A stretch of DNA of 29,383 bases from Vairimorpha apis BRL 01 (GCA_000447185.1 KE647379.1:1-29383); one strand, 5' to 3'; shown: positions 1 through 9,212, counted from the first letter of the stretch. Notes: generated by a model from the sequence alone, not told the origin. Translations and numbers: made by a program.

Positions 1-2
1 AA

Positions 3-185
3 TTTAAAAATTTTTGGTTTAGTTCTGTTGATGCAGGATTTATGTTATTTAAAAATATTAACAAAGAATTTATGTTTGTTTGGCATGATTACTTAAATTA
101 TAAAGCCAATCAAGGTTATTTAGAAGTTGGCACAAAAATACATGAAGGCTATTTTAGATTAGTAAATGTTAGTTTATTCAAATAG
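3..185 (+). CDS. C-terminal end of an unrecognised protein (5' partial)
   Basis: An open frame enters from the left edge and ends at TAG 183-185, giving about 60 residues. The piece is rich in aromatic residues (it begins FKNFWFSSVDAGF and ends EGYFRLVNVSLFK), which looks like a folded domain and not random AT-rich translation. The start lies outside the window. It lies about 120 bases upstream of the B-box gene on the same strand. I recognise no family; it could be a genuine C-terminus or the end of a relic. Confidence 0.5.
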   Translation, partial: FKNFWFSSVDAGFMLFKNINKEFMFVWHDYLNYKANQGYLEVGTKIHEGYFRLVNVSLFK

Positions 186-300
186 ATGTTTATATGTGTT
201 ATGAATTATCAAAATTAAATTTTTTTAAATTATAATTAATTATTTTAGATTCATATTATAAAAAAATATTATTTATGTTTATAGAACCTAAAAATTTTTA

Positions 301-303
301 CCC
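301..303 (+). promoter_or_regulatory. CCC start-associated motif
   Basis: CCC lies four bases before the ATG at 308. Such blocks just upstream of start codons are a known microsporidian signal. It favours 308 over the in-frame ATG at 275 as the start of the B-box gene. Confidence 0.5.
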
Positions 304-307
304 TCAA

Positions 308-1585
308 ATGCAAAATATTGAATATTTGCTTAAATATACATTAGATAGCTCATTATTAATATTAGAAAATATGAAAGACATCAGTGATATAAATATGATT
401 TCGTCATTTAAAAAAAATTTAATGATACAAAGACTTTAAAACTTTTTACAAATGATGGTTTTACTTTTCCCATTTTTAACATTCCATTACAAAAAGGTAT
501 TAAGCACAAAGTGATGTATTGCGAAGTAGCTGTTGGAGAATCATTATTTGTTACTAAAGAATATGCTAAAACTTTACATACACCAGATAAGTTTAATAGT
601 TTTATCATTAATGAAAAAAATGATCAATTTGATTTACTTATTAATAATGAAGAATTTGATATTAAAAATTTTAGCTACATAATTAAAGATCAAAATAGAG
701 TTCTCCCATTATATGAAGTTACTTTTGAATATGATGAAGAATTAGAAAGAAAATCTAAAGGAGTTTTTATTTGTGAAAGATGTAAAATATATCAATCTGT
801 TTCTTTTTGTCCATCAGAAAGAGCTAATTTTTGTGAAAAATGTGATGAAGAGGTTCATTGTGATGAGTTTCATAAAAGACATGATCGTTATTATTTTAAT
901 AAAGTGGGTAAAAAAAGATTTATTTATTGTTTAATACATCCTGAAACCATGGTTGAATATTTTTGTATGGATTGTATTATTCCAATTTGTACAAAATGTA
1001 AAATAAGCGGTAACCATTCAGAATTACCGAATTCTTCTCATGGTTTAATACGTTATTTAGAAGCTTGTGATAAATTGACTAAAAGTGTAAAAGAAAGCAA
1101 TAATGGTTTACAACCTTCAATGGAAAAAATTGCAAACAGTATTGAGCGATTTAAGAAGGAATGTTTTGAGTGGAAAAATAAAATATCAAATGTAAGACAA
1201 AAAATAGAAGCTCAATAAAAGTATTTTGAATGAATTAAAAGTATTTGAAAATGGACAGTTTCAAATAATTAATGCTCATTTTATTGAACATGCTACTAAT
1301 CTTTATAGTATTGAAAGAATGAAAAATTATTCAATTTCACTTGAATCTTCACAACTTGTACGAAATTATAAAAATATTATGGATCAGAGGAGTAAAATTT
1401 TAATCGATAAAAATATTGATTATGTACCTAAAAACATAGAGTTAAAGGGAAAATTAATGTTAGGGGATTCTATTCAATTAATTCCTCGAACTGGATTTTC
1501 ACCCAGAATGGAAAAAACTACAAAGATGTATGTTGAAACACGTGGAAGTTTGATAAATAAAGATGAAAATGAAGAAATTCAATAA
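308..1585 (+). CDS. Tandem B-box zinc-finger protein (frame interrupted twice)
   Basis: The reading starts at ATG 308, changes frame at the A8 run 410-417 (one base missing), runs open to TAA 1216-1218, and continues from about 1208 in another frame to TAA 1583-1585. The whole is about 425 residues. Two zinc-binding modules are visible. The first (from about 772) has spacing C-x2-C-x8-C-x7-C-x2-C-x4-H-x7-H, as in B-boxes of the plant CONSTANS type. The second (from about 928) has C-x2-H followed by two CxxC pairs and two histidines, as in TRIM-type B-box 2. A helical, probably coiled-coil segment follows. No RING finger is visible upstream, so E3 ligase activity is not implied. B-boxes usually mediate protein-protein contacts. 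The stop overlaps an AATAAA. The two breaks may be sequencing errors; a recent pseudogene is the alternative. Confidence 0.7.
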
Positions 1586-2194
1586 ATATATACTTCTTAT
1601 TTTTATAAACAATTAAGACAAAAAAATTTATTTTTATTTTTTATATTTATTTGAAATAATTTTTAAAGGAAATCTAAAAATATTAAATACATTTCTAATT
1701 AAAATGATCATATTATTCATATTGAGTAATATATTTAATTATGCTAAGATAAATATAATAATTTAATTAAATATATTTTTTATTTAAACATAAAATAAAT
1801 ATTATTAAATATAAATTTTATTTTCTCATTAACTTAAAATTATTTTTTTGTGATGTAGATGTGAACAAATTATTATTTTCTTAAATCATATTCATAAATA
1901 TTGTTTTTAATTTAATTTATTAGTAAAATTATTTATATAAAATATAAATTTATATATTTAAACTTTTTTCATTAATAATATTTATCAACTAATTTATTAT
2001 AATTTACAAAGATAAATGCATTTACTAATCAATTTAAAAACTTTTAATTAATTAAGCCAATATTTTTAACAAACTTAAATTGTTTAATACTAAATAAATT
2101 TTAAAAAAAATTTTAACAAATTAAATAAAATGCTTATATTATTAAAATTTTCTAAAATATTACATATAAAAAAATATTAATAAAAGAATGTTTA
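1586..2194. other. AT-rich intergenic stretch
   Basis: About 600 bases of A/T-dominated sequence between the convergent B-box and membrane-protein genes. I see no coding frame, hairpin cluster or repeat here. Confidence 0.5.
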
Positions 2195-3295
2195 TTAAAA
2201 CTTAGAAATATTTTCTTCAATAGTAGTTGTTGTCTTGGCAATATTATCTGATTGATCAACTACACTACTTACATCTTGACTAGTTCCAAATATTTTCAAA
2301 AGACGATCCTTAATTGTTAAATTCTTCAATTCATATTTATAATCATTTTCGTAAATTCTTGCAAATAATTGAGCAAATATTGCAGCTTTTTCTTTGGACC
2401 TAATTTCATTCTTTTTCTTTTCATCATCTTTTTCAATTTTCATTTTGTAATCAAAATCATGATTAATAGTTAAGAATGTCCATAAATTAAATAATCTTGA
2501 ATAAAAAAAAGTTTCTTTAGGTGATGCTTTAACAGATGCCATATTATAAAAAAATTTGTTAACAATATCTTTAGAAATATTTTTATAACCCAAATCATTT
2601 AAAAAATTTTCTATATCTTTATATAATGAATCACTAACATTTCCTTTTATATACTTGTAATCAGACATTTTATTATCAGATAGTTTTTTTACAATAGTAA
2701 AAAAACTTTTTGCAGCTTCTTTAATTATTTCACTTACTTCAAAAATTTTTAAAAGATCTTCAGAATCTATAATAACATCAGCATCTTTTAAAAACCACTT
2801 AGAGCTAAACTCTTTGTCATACTTTTTATCTTTTAAAGCTTTAATAGCCTTTTCTCTCCATTCAACAAAATTCTTATTATTTAACTTAGCTTTTAATTCT
2901 GCTTCTACTTTCCATAATTCGATAGCAACATCATCACTTAATGTATATAAATTCTCTGGTCCACGAGGAGCATGAAGAGGATAATTACCAGTTAATAAAT
3001 ATGCTTGATCTTTTCCTTGAGCCATATCTAGAAACTTTTCAAACTCTTCACTTGTAGGATAATCTGTTTTTTTATAACCTTTATATCTTTCTGAAAACAT
3101 AGCTGCATCACCTCCTTTATTCCTCCAAGCAATAAAAGTTTTGGCATACAAAGCTGGACTAACTTCTATAAAATTACTAAAAGTAATCATAGCTACTAAC
3201 CAAGCTAATCCTCCTATTAAAAGCGAATAAGATGTATATTTCATAATTCTAAACTTTTGCGATGATTTGTTTGATTCTCTTATTTCAGTTGCCAT
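2195..3295 (-). CDS. Single-pass membrane protein of unknown function
   Basis: An uninterrupted frame of 366 residues. The N-terminus is short and charged, followed by one strong hydrophobic segment at about residues 20-40 (SYSLLIGGLAWLVAMITF), which acts as a signal anchor or uncleaved signal. The remaining 320 or so residues are hydrophilic, rich in Lys/Glu/Asp and probably helical; a PLHAPRGPENLYTL segment is the only Pro/Gly-rich part. The tail is Thr-rich. Codons are more mixed than in the family A and B genes, suggesting a constrained, well-expressed gene. The start is supported by GGG 8 bases upstream of the ATG. It is followed convergently by the B-box gene and preceded on the same strand by the Sm-like gene. 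I recognise no family and assign no function. Confidence 0.8.
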   Translation of the reverse strand: MATEIRESNKSSQKFRIMKYTSYSLLIGGLAWLVAMITFSNFIEVSPALYAKTFIAWRNKGGDAAMFSERYKGYKKTDYPTSEEFEKFLDMAQGKDQAYLLTGNYPLHAPRGPENLYTLSDDVAIELWKVEAELKAKLNNKNFVEWREKAIKALKDKKYDKEFSSKWFLKDADVIIDSEDLLKIFEVSEIIKEAAKSFFTIVKKLSDNKMSDYKYIKGNVSDSLYKDIENFLNDLGYKNISKDIVNKFFYNMASVKASPKETFFYSRLFNLWTFLTINHDFDYKMKIEKDDEKKKNEIRSKEKAAIFAQLFARIYENDYKYELKNLTIKDRLLKIFGTSQDVSSVVDQSDNIAKTTTTIEENISKF

Positions 3296-3303
3296 TTTTG
3301 TAA

Positions 3304-3306
3304 CCC
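3304..3306 (-). promoter_or_regulatory. GGG start-associated motif of the membrane-protein gene
   Basis: On the minus strand GGG precedes the ATG at 3295 by 8 bases (GAAGGGTTACAAAAATGG). It fits the microsporidian CCC/GGG start signal. Confidence 0.45.
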
Positions 3307-3363
3307 TTCGAATAATTTTTTTTATATAGAAAAGGAGAATTTTTAATTTAAAAAAATTTATTA

Positions 3364-3567
3364 TTATAAAAAATTAATCATCATGACATTAACTCCATTA
3401 ATTAAAATCTTTTCAATTATTACATCTTTTAATACTTGACATAAATATATATTTGCATAAATATCCACTCCTTTTAATACACCTTCATATTTTTTATTAT
3501 TAAAAGTAAAAACTTCAACTTTTTTGCCAATATTTTGTTTTAAATAATTATATGGTGAATTACACAT
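3364..3567 (-). CDS. Sm/LSm core protein, closest in look to SmF/LSm6
   Basis: A complete 67-residue protein covering just the Sm fold. After a short N-terminal helix (PYNYLKQNIGKKVEVF) comes the Sm1 signature, KKYEGVLKGVDIYANIYL, with the usual Gly, Asp and Asn positions (G-x-L-x-x-x-D-x-x-x-N). The Sm2 strand is ILINGVNVMMI, corresponding to I-R-G-N-x-V/I. The N-terminal 'P-x-x-(F/Y)-L' and the loop spacing resemble SmF and LSm6 more than other paralogues, but the call between the two is not firm. Sm/LSm proteins form rings on spliceosomal U snRNAs or on mRNA-decay/U6 RNAs. CCC lies 3 bases upstream of the ATG. The gap to the next gene on the same strand is about 70 bases, and an AATAAA follows the stop. 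Confidence 0.8.
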   Translation of the reverse strand: MCNSPYNYLKQNIGKKVEVFTFNNKKYEGVLKGVDIYANIYLCQVLKDVIIEKILINGVNVMMINFL

Positions 3568-3570
3568 TCA

Positions 3571-3573
3571 GGG
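3571..3573 (-). promoter_or_regulatory. CCC start-associated motif of the Sm-like gene
   Basis: Minus-strand CCC, 3 bases before the ATG at 3567 (ATACCCTGAATG). It fixes the start of this very short protein. Confidence 0.55.
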
Positions 3574-4336
3574 TATTAAATTGATTTAAATTTTATTGAA
3601 TTGTAAAAAGTTACTTAATGGTTTTTATTATTAATTATAAAATTTACAAAATGTATTATCTGTATAAAAATAAAATTATTATATGATATAACTAACTTAA
3701 ATCTACAATAAAATATTTTTTAAGTTTATTTGAAATTATTGTAAATTTTAAATTAATGGACTTTTTTCATTTATTTAAGTAAATATTTTCTTATTTTTAT
3801 AAAAACTATAAATAAATAAAAATACAGAAAATGTAACGATTTAATTTGTAAATTAAAGTTTTTTTATGTGTTAAGATTACGTATTTATATTAATACAATT
3901 ATTAAAATACAATGTTTTAAACTAAAATTTCTAAAATATTTCGTATGAAATGAACATATGTTTTTTTAAATATTTTCTTTAAATATCCAAAAAAAATCAA
4001 TGATTTTAAAATAATACATAAATATGCATGAAAAACTTGTAAAAAATTAAAAAAAACAATCATAATATTTATTTTTAGTTCAGAATTTATAATTAGTTTT
4101 TTTAATCATATTGATAATAAAAAATATAGTTTAAAAATATTTAACTAATTTGGTAATTTAATAATTTAATAACATTATATGTAAAAATTATATATAAAAA
4201 AGGGGGAAAATTAAATTTATAAATTATTTTTTAAGTTATAAAATTCGTTTAATTAAACAAATTATATTTTATTATTTAAATAAATCAAATTTTTTTATTT
4301 TAAATCGAATTTTACATTTAATTATTTTTTTATAAT
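3574..4336. other. AT-rich divergent intergenic region
   Basis: About 760 bases between the divergently transcribed Sm-like and SF3A1-like genes. It is dominated by A/T runs and has a small G run near 4201. No coding frame or RNA gene was recognised; it must hold both promoters. Confidence 0.45.
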
Positions 4337-4339
4337 CCC
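4337..4339 (+). promoter_or_regulatory. CCC start-associated motif of the SF3A1-like gene
   Basis: CCC two bases upstream of ATG 4342 (TAATCCCAAATGG). It supports an N-terminal exon-like stretch that lies in a different frame from the rest of the gene. Confidence 0.55.
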
Positions 4340-4341
4340 AA

Positions 4342-4916
4342 ATGGCATTTACTGTGCTTTTTTCAGATGATGAAGATACAAAAAAACAAATTGCAGAAAG
4401 TATTTTTAGTGACAATAAGATAATTATTTCAAAAAATTTTAATAAAATAAAAAAAATTACGAACGAGCATTATTTCATCTAAAAAATAATATTTTTAATG
4501 ATTTTTTTAAACTTAGAAAACGTTTAAAAAATTATAAATATTTTAAATTAGAAAAAGAATTATTATATACAAAATCCGAAGTAACAAAATGTCCTATATG
4601 CGATGAATTTATTATAGGAATACATGAACATCTTAAAAAAGATTTAATCAATTCAAAAGTTACTATTTTATTTGATACAAATGTAACTACTGAAAATAAA
4701 CATATAATTGTGGATGAAATGTCTGTTAAAGAAATTAAAAATTTAGTGTATGATAAAACCGGGCTAAGTGTTAGTAAACAAGAAGTCATTAGAAATAATG
4801 AGATTTTAAATAATCATGTAATAGTAAAAGGCGAAACTGTTATAATCAGACAAAAAAGACGATCTAATAAAAAAATTAATTTATTATGTTTAATTTTTTT
4901 TACTATTTTTATTTAA
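4342..4916 (+). CDS. SF3A1: SF3A1/Prp21-like splicing factor with C-terminal ubiquitin-like domain (one frame break)
   Basis: ATG 4342 opens a frame (MAFTVLFSDDEDTKKQIAES) that breaks at the A8 run 4449-4456; with one base missing it continues to TAA 4914-4916, about 190 residues. A segment at about 4590-4650 reads KCPICDEFI then HEHLKKDLIN. This matches the conserved SF3A1/Prp21 element 'SPI-x-GE-x-I ... EHMRIGLLDP', which in many fungi has the two cysteines. The last 80 residues look like a ubiquitin-like fold (VTILFD ... VKEIKNLVYDKTGLSVSKQE ... GETVIIRQKRR), as at the C-terminus of SF3A1. In other eukaryotes SF3A1 is a U2 snRNP subunit needed for pre-spliceosome assembly. The SURP domains are missing or reduced. 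The final hydrophobic tail (INLLCLIFFTIFI) is odd and may come from another indel at the A7 run near 4870; SF3A1 normally ends in a short basic tail. Confidence 0.7.
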
Positions 4917-4921
4917 GATCG

Positions 4922-4925
4922 CCCC
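4922..4925 (+). promoter_or_regulatory. CCCC start-associated motif
   Basis: CCCC five bases before ATG 4931. It argues that the small downstream protein starts here and not at the upstream ATG near 4886, which lies inside the SF3A1-like gene. Confidence 0.5.
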
Positions 4926-4930
4926 TTATT

Positions 4931-5122
4931 ATGGATAATTCAAATAAAGAGCAAAAAGTAAAATCTAAAATTTTTTTATCTCCTACTAGCAAGGCAAAAA
5001 TCCTAACTCCAATTAAAAGTGCACTCCAAAAATCAAATCGAAATACTTTTAAGTTTCTTAAAGAAATACAAAATATAGTTGATAATACAAATAAGGAAAA
5101 TATGAAAGATTGGGAGTTTTAA
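4931..5122 (+). CDS. Small basic protein of 63 residues, unknown function
   Basis: A complete short frame starting 14 bases after the SF3A1-like stop and preceded by a CCCC block. The N-terminal half is Lys/Ser-rich with two S/T-P sites (SPTSKAK and LTPIKSAL), possible targets of proline-directed kinases. The C-terminal half looks helical (FKFLKEIQNIVDN) and ends in DWEF. There is no signal peptide or membrane segment. I recognise no family. The tight spacing and the start motif make it a likely real gene; co-transcription with its neighbour is possible. Confidence 0.6.
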   Translation: MDNSNKEQKVKSKIFLSPTSKAKILTPIKSALQKSNRNTFKFLKEIQNIVDNTNKENMKDWEF

Positions 5123-5197
5123 TTAAATATTATTTGGATCTTTTTTATATTAAATATAAATAAATTTTAATTAAAAAATTATAATTTTATTAAAAAA

Positions 5198-5545
5198 TTA
5201 AAATTTTGTATCAACAACATATCCACCTACAATAATTTTGTCTAATACATTATATACAGTTGAAAACTGATATATAAAATTAATTTCTGTTAATGGAGAA
5301 AAAGTTTTAGCTAACAATTCCATAAACAAATCAATTAAACCTAATATATAAAGTTCATTTTCATTAGCAACTACAAAACATACATACAGGTTGCTATATT
5401 TTTTAAAAATTATGTTATCTACTATGTTACAATCTTTTTCCTTTAGAACTTTTTTTTTAATTTCCTCATTATTCATAACTTTGCAATATATTCTTTTAAG
5501 TCTAATTTCTTGTTTTTCATTAAAAATTATAATTTTTTGTATCAT
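5198..5545 (-). CDS. APS3: AP-3 adaptor complex sigma subunit
   Basis: An intact 115-residue frame with the small-chain (longin-like) adaptor fold from end to end. The first strand MIQKIIIFNEKQEIRLKRIY matches the AP-3 sigma pattern MIQAILVFN-x-x-G-x-x-R-L-x-R-F/Y better than AP-1/AP-2 sigma, which starts with MI/MM-x-FML/ILL. The middle has the conserved tract YSNLYVCFVV then NELYILGLIDLFMELL. The C-terminal part has NFIYQFSTVYNVLDKIIVGG, equivalent to L-I-F-x-x-x-K-V-x-x-I-L-x-E-x-x-x-G-G. AP-3 sorts cargo from Golgi or endosomes towards vacuole-like organelles. The protein ends at about VVDTKF, so the last helix of typical sigma chains is shortened. The usual acidic insert before the YxxxY segment is short. 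No CCC/GGG block is seen upstream. Confidence 0.85.
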   Translation of the reverse strand: MIQKIIIFNEKQEIRLKRIYCKVMNNEEIKKKVLKEKDCNIVDNIIFKKYSNLYVCFVVANENELYILGLIDLFMELLAKTFSPLTEINFIYQFSTVYNVLDKIIVGGYVVDTKF

Positions 5546-6173
5546 AATTTAATTTTGTAAACAAAGTATTTTATATTTTTTGTTTCAAATCATATAAAAA
5601 AATAATTTTTTATAATTTTTACATTTTAAATAATAAATAAATATTTATCCAAAATTCTATATAAACAATTAAATTGATTTATCTTTGATACTACTTATAG
5701 TTTAGAAAATATATAAATTTAATTTTAGGTCATTTAATTATATTTATTTAATAGACTAAAATATAATAATTAAAACATAAGATATTTTTTAATTTTTAAT
5801 AAACTAAATTATTATGAAAATAAATTTTTTTTAATATTTTGTGTTAATTTTTATTTAAATATATTTTAATATAAAAATTTAACTTAAAATAAAAATATTC
5901 AAGGAAATTTTTAAAATACCAACTAAAAAAAACATAACAAATTTTTTTTATATTTTAATGATAATAATAAATATAATTTATATTTTGTTAAATGATTTGT
6001 GTAAAAAATAATTTTTTAATTTTTAATAACTTTAAATTTAAATTTACCATTTTTTTAAAAATTAAATAAATTTTAAAAATATTAGATTTCTATAATGTAA
6101 ATATATGAAATAAAAAATGAAAATATTAATTGTTAAAGCTCAAATTTTTAATATAATGTTTTAAATAACAATT
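5546..6173. other. AT-rich intergenic stretch
   Basis: About 630 bases between AP-3 sigma and family A copy 1, made of A/T runs. No frame, repeat or RNA gene recognised. Confidence 0.45.
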
Positions 6174-7280
6174 TTAATTAATTATATTTTCTTTTATATC
6201 CAAAAATTTACTTTCAAATAACCCTTCTTTAGTATAAACACTAATTTTTACTTTCGTAATCATATTATCTAAACAATATATTCGAGGTATTAAAATAAAA
6301 ATATTTTCTTTAAATGGACGGTAAATAAAATTGCTAATTTTTGTCCAATTATAATCATGGATATATATCATTATAGTATTTTTAGAATCGAGTAAAATAT
6401 TGTTTCTGTTTAATTTAAATTCAAAAATAATATATAAAATACCATATAAATAATTTTCTAAATTTATTATGTTAAAAATTTTAAAACAAAAATCATCTTT
6501 TTTATTAAAAAATCCTATAATATTTGCTAAATCCATCAAAATACATCCAACATAAAAATCCAATGATTTTTCATTTATTTCTAGTCCTTTAATCATATGA
6601 TATCTTTGCATTATTTGATTAGAATTATATTTTCTTATATCAAAAAAAGATGAATTAATCAATTCTTTAATTCCAATATTGTTATTCCACTTCAGTAAAT
6701 GTAATATTCTTAAAAATATATCATGTATATTTTCAAAATTATCTTTAAAATATAAGAGAGGATATATTGATAAATTTTCTTTTAACCATTTTTTACTTCT
6801 ATTTAATAACAAAGTAATATTAGATATAGTTTCTTTTTTATTAATGATAAGCTTACTAACAAATAACTTTTCCCAAATATATAGACTAAATTTTTTTTCA
6901 TTATTTGGCTCAACTATAATATGATTGTCAAAAAAAATCGGATTTTTTAATTCAGGACAAATTTCAATATATTTACAAACACTGCTTAATTTTATCGTCA
7001 TATTTCGTTATTTTAAGTTTCCATTTATGTCTGAAATACGTGTACGAGATTCAAAAAAGTCGTCTAAATTATTTGATGAACATATTGTGTAAAATTCTGA
7101 GAAATTTTTATTTACCGATAAATATGTAAAAGTTTGTGTATGATCTAAATTTAAAATTTTTTTTAAGTAATTATATGAAATTACATTTTGAATATTAAAG
7201 TTAAAACTTGCCATTGTTTTAAATTTTACATCTAGGTGGTAAACATTTAACGAAAATATAATTTCTAAAAACTGTAACAT
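6174..7280 (-). pseudogene. Family A copy 1: secreted-type protein with one in-frame stop
   Basis: One continuous frame of 369 codons, interrupted only by TAA at 7008-7010 (codon 91). It is a paralogue of the intact gene at 10660-11772. Both start with a hydrophobic leader (MLQFLEIIFSLNVYHLDV here), share NxTI just after the stop, YPLL(Y/F)F, a central MQR(Y/F)HxIKG motif, and a shared C-terminal ES(K/Q)(F/Y)LDIK. In the alignment the TAA falls where the paralogue has Leu, so a single T-to-A change in TTA explains it. Downstream ATG 7001 could allow re-initiation without the leader. GGG lies two bases upstream of the ATG. The leader predicts entry to the secretory pathway; the function is unknown. 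A recent pseudogene is the simplest reading, and a base-calling error or stop readthrough are alternatives. Confidence 0.75.
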
Positions 7281-7282
7281 GA

Positions 7283-7285
7283 CCC
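7283..7285 (-). promoter_or_regulatory. GGG start-associated motif of family A copy 1
   Basis: Minus-strand GGG two bases upstream of ATG 7280 (TTAAGGGTCATG). The intact paralogue has the same arrangement. Confidence 0.5.
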
Positions 7286-8681
7286 TTAATTAAAATTAAT
7301 TTACTATAAAATACTTTTTTAATAATTAAATTTTTTTTCAAATTAGAATCATTAAACATAAATGATTTTGATAAATAAACCATATTAAATTATTTAAAAC
7401 TATAAAAATATTAAAAAAACAATAGTTTGTAAATTTAGTAAGATCAAAACAATATTAAAAACGAATATTATTTTATGTTTATATTTGAAATTATTTTAAA
7501 ATATAATATTTGAATGCAATTAACTAAAAATCTACATTTTAATTATATTACGAAATTTAAATTCAAAAATTTGAATTATCAAATATCTTTATTTATAAAT
7601 AAATTTTAAATTGAAACTATTTTTTTTTCATATAATTTATATTTTTTGCATAAACGCATTTTCTAATCTAAAACTAATTTTTGTATTAATTTCTTTAATA
7701 AAATATTAGACAAAACATATTTGTAGATGTTGATTTAAAAAAATGATAAAAATAATTTCAAACAAGATTTATTATTATATGCCAAAATATAGAGATTTTT
7801 AATTATCTAAAATATGTAAGATTGAATATTTTTAAAATATGTTTAATATATTATTTGATTGTTAAAACACAGGTTCATTTAATTTAACAAATTAATTTTT
7901 TTCAGATAAAAATTTAAATGTTAAATAATATCATGATTTTTTTAAATACAAATAATTTTTTAAAAAAAATTTAAATGTGGCAATTTAAATTTACGAAAAT
8001 AATTATTCAAATTAAAAAAATATATACATATATCATTGTTAATAATATAATTTATTTTTACAGTGAAAATTATATTTTTTATTCTACAATTTTAAAAATA
8101 TGAATAATTTTTATAATTTTTTTTTTATCAAATAGGTAAATCTAGTATAATTATTATGTTTTTGTATAAGTTATCTTTATTTCTATATTGTTAAAAATAA
8201 TTAAAAAAATGTCATAACCATTTAATATTACTAGCATATATAATCATATTAAAATATGAATATTATTTCACTATATATTTTTAATTACAATACCTTTTGT
8301 AAAACTTAAGTTTTAAAAATTTAATAACGTATTTAAAAATATTATATTTTATATTGATAAGTATCGTATAGTTAATACAAAAAAACTTATTACATTTTAT
8401 TTTGAACAAATATTTTTAATTACTTAAATATCATGTTTCGATATAAGCAAGTTATTTAATTTCATAAAAAAATATAAAATTTATAAAACATTTTGACCAG
8501 TTTTTAAATTTTTTTGATAAAAATAAACATAAATATTGTTTTCAAATTATAAACATTTCTATTAATCAATCTTATTTAAACTGATATATGTTTTTAGACA
8601 TCTATTTGATAAAAAATTCTTTCAATAATATAAGAAAAGTTTAAATGTGACTAATATAAAGAAAATTACAAAAAACCTGAC
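7286..8681. other. Gene-poor AT-rich stretch
   Basis: About 1.4 kb of A/T-dominated sequence between family A copy 1 and the RAD51-like gene. I looked for decayed family A motifs on the minus strand and found none. Confidence 0.4.
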
Positions 8682-9206
8682 CTATAATTCTTTACATTCA
8701 ATTTCATAAATTAACTTATTTTTATCATATTTATAAATGATTCTATAAGAAACGATATTAGACCATACATCACCTAATCTAGCAATTAAAAAAACATCAT
8801 AATTAGATTTTTCTAATCTATAATGATTTGAAACAATAATTGTACATTTATTATTGTAAATTAAACTCCACAAAGAAGCATAAATATCTTTAAAATTATG
8901 TATTCCTTTTTTAACTATGAATGTAATAGAATCAATAAATAAAACAAAATTATGATAAGATTTTAATCCTTCTAAAGCTCTTAAAAAATGGCGTAAACTA
9001 TAAACACTTACAACATTTATATATAAATTATAAAAATCAGAATAAATTTTTATATTACCTATAGTATCTATAAAAATACATTCTTCAAACTGTTTACTTA
9101 TGTTTATCATTGTAAGATGTACATTAAGACTAGGTAATGTTATGATTTCTGTCAATGAATATTTCTGTAATGGGTTATTCTCATAAAACCAAATAGATGT
9201 ATTCAT
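8682..9206 (-). CDS. RAD51-paralogue-like RecA-fold protein lacking a P-loop
   Basis: A complete 174-residue frame. It follows the RAD51/RadA core in order. LTEIITLPSLNVHL stands where RAD51 has 'ITE-x-x-G-x-x-x-x-GKTQL', so the Walker A glycine and GKT are gone. CIFIDTIGNI matches 'YIDTEG-x-F'. NFVLFIDSITFI matches the Walker B strand 'LLIVDSATAL'. CTIIVSNHY matches 'VVITNQV'. RLGDVWSNIVSYRIIYKY matches the region after loop 2 ('G-x-x-W-x-x-x-x-x-x-R-L-x-L'). The N-terminal helix-hairpin-helix domain is absent. Such non-catalytic paralogues usually support RAD51 filament assembly in homologous recombination; that role is inferred. The start is fixed by CCC three bases upstream. It lies alone, flanked by gene-poor sequence and the dispersed repeat. 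Confidence 0.65.
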   Translation of the reverse strand: MNTSIWFYENNPLQKYSLTEIITLPSLNVHLTMINISKQFEECIFIDTIGNIKIYSDFYNLYINVVSVYSLRHFLRALEGLKSYHNFVLFIDSITFIVKKGIHNFKDIYASLWSLIYNNKCTIIVSNHYRLEKSNYDVFLIARLGDVWSNIVSYRIIYKYDKNKLIYEIECKEL

Positions 9207-9209
9207 TTA

Positions 9210-9212
9210 GGG
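9210..9212 (-). promoter_or_regulatory. CCC start-associated motif of the RAD51-like gene
   Basis: Minus-strand CCC, three bases upstream of ATG 9206 (TATGCCCTAAATG). Confidence 0.55.

Noticed and set aside
408..608. Short minus-strand frame opposite the B-box gene
   Set aside because: Shadow frame of a gene with clear zinc-finger motifs on the other strand.
4532..4789. Minus-strand frame of 85 codons
   Set aside because: Antisense shadow of the SF3A1-like gene; no start motif.
6679..6924. Plus-strand frame of 81 codons
   Set aside because: Antisense shadow of family A copy 1.
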